This document shows positions 24,827 to 25,174 of a stretch of 25,174 nucleotides of DNA, piece after piece (the first letter of the stretch is position 1; the number at the start of each line of letters is the position of its first letter). The notes beneath the pieces were generated by a model that was not told the DNA's origin, searched no databases, and worked only from the letters and a program-made list of their open reading frames with translations. This stretch comes from CAYSPT01 sp964432985. Lineage in GTDB: Bacteria; Muiribacteriota; CAYSPT01. Both the position numbers and the translations under genes were made by a program. The stretch lies in NCBI GenBank assembly GCA_964432985.1, contig CAYSPT010000071.1, positions 1 through 25,174 of the forward strand, read 5' to 3'.

Positions 24827-25174
<348 letters not shown>

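Overview
The window looks like the end of a contig from an uncultivated Gram-negative bacterium, probably from a metagenome. Signs of a Gram-negative envelope are several proteins with Sec signal peptides, at least three lipoproteins with lipoboxes, and large secreted proteins with beta-helix, VIT/vWA and TPR domains. Ribosome binding sites are strong AGGAG types. The style (CarboxypepD_reg lipoproteins, parallel beta-helix, VIT-vWA-TPR, S41 peptidase with an acidic tail) recalls candidate phyla such as Zixibacteria or Latescibacterota, but no marker gene is present and I cannot place it. I see no rRNA, tRNA, CRISPR array or insertion sequence. The last 50 bases are a pure G run, best read as a sequencing artefact at a contig end.

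Layout. (1) 74-5359: envelope proteins: a secreted ankyrin/TPR protein, a convergent S41 (CtpA-type) peptidase, then two co-directional lipoproteins sharing a CarboxypepD_reg-like domain, the second continuing into FN3 and a long right-handed beta-helix. (2) 5331-6221, minus strand: a sugar-phosphate isomerase/epimerase-like TIM barrel. (3) 6509-10907: a compact four-gene plus-strand operon behind a good extended -10 promoter: a secreted unknown, a zinc-ribbon membrane protein with three OB folds, a TctA/DUF112-like permease and a YdjM/DUF457-like membrane metal-dependent hydrolase. A strong hairpin closes it. (4) 11021-12515: a YcaQ/AlkX-type DNA glycosylase and a DUF2164 protein, ending in a shared stem-loop that contains the stop codons of both this gene and the convergent one. 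(5) 12576-15575, minus strand: a 999-residue VIT-vWA-TPR-DUF2135 secreted protein. (6) 15758-19013: a signalling cluster: an orphan ABC-type substrate-binding lipoprotein, a membrane class III adenylate cyclase and a response regulator with a C-terminal four-cysteine module. (7) 19126-24826: a divergent pair: a 1493-residue FAAL-like ligase / carrier protein / thioester reductase / aminoglycoside-phosphotransferase-like fusion, and a radical SAM enzyme.

The two places most likely to hold undescribed biology are the divergent pair in region 7, which looks like a minimal biosynthetic pathway with a kinase built into the reductase, and the OB-fold/permease/hydrolase operon in region 3. Region 7 would activate a carboxylate as acyl-AMP, load it on a phosphopantetheine arm, release it reductively as an aldehyde or alcohol, and possibly phosphorylate it, with the radical SAM enzyme acting before or after. 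This chemistry is inferred from domain families; substrate and product are unknown.
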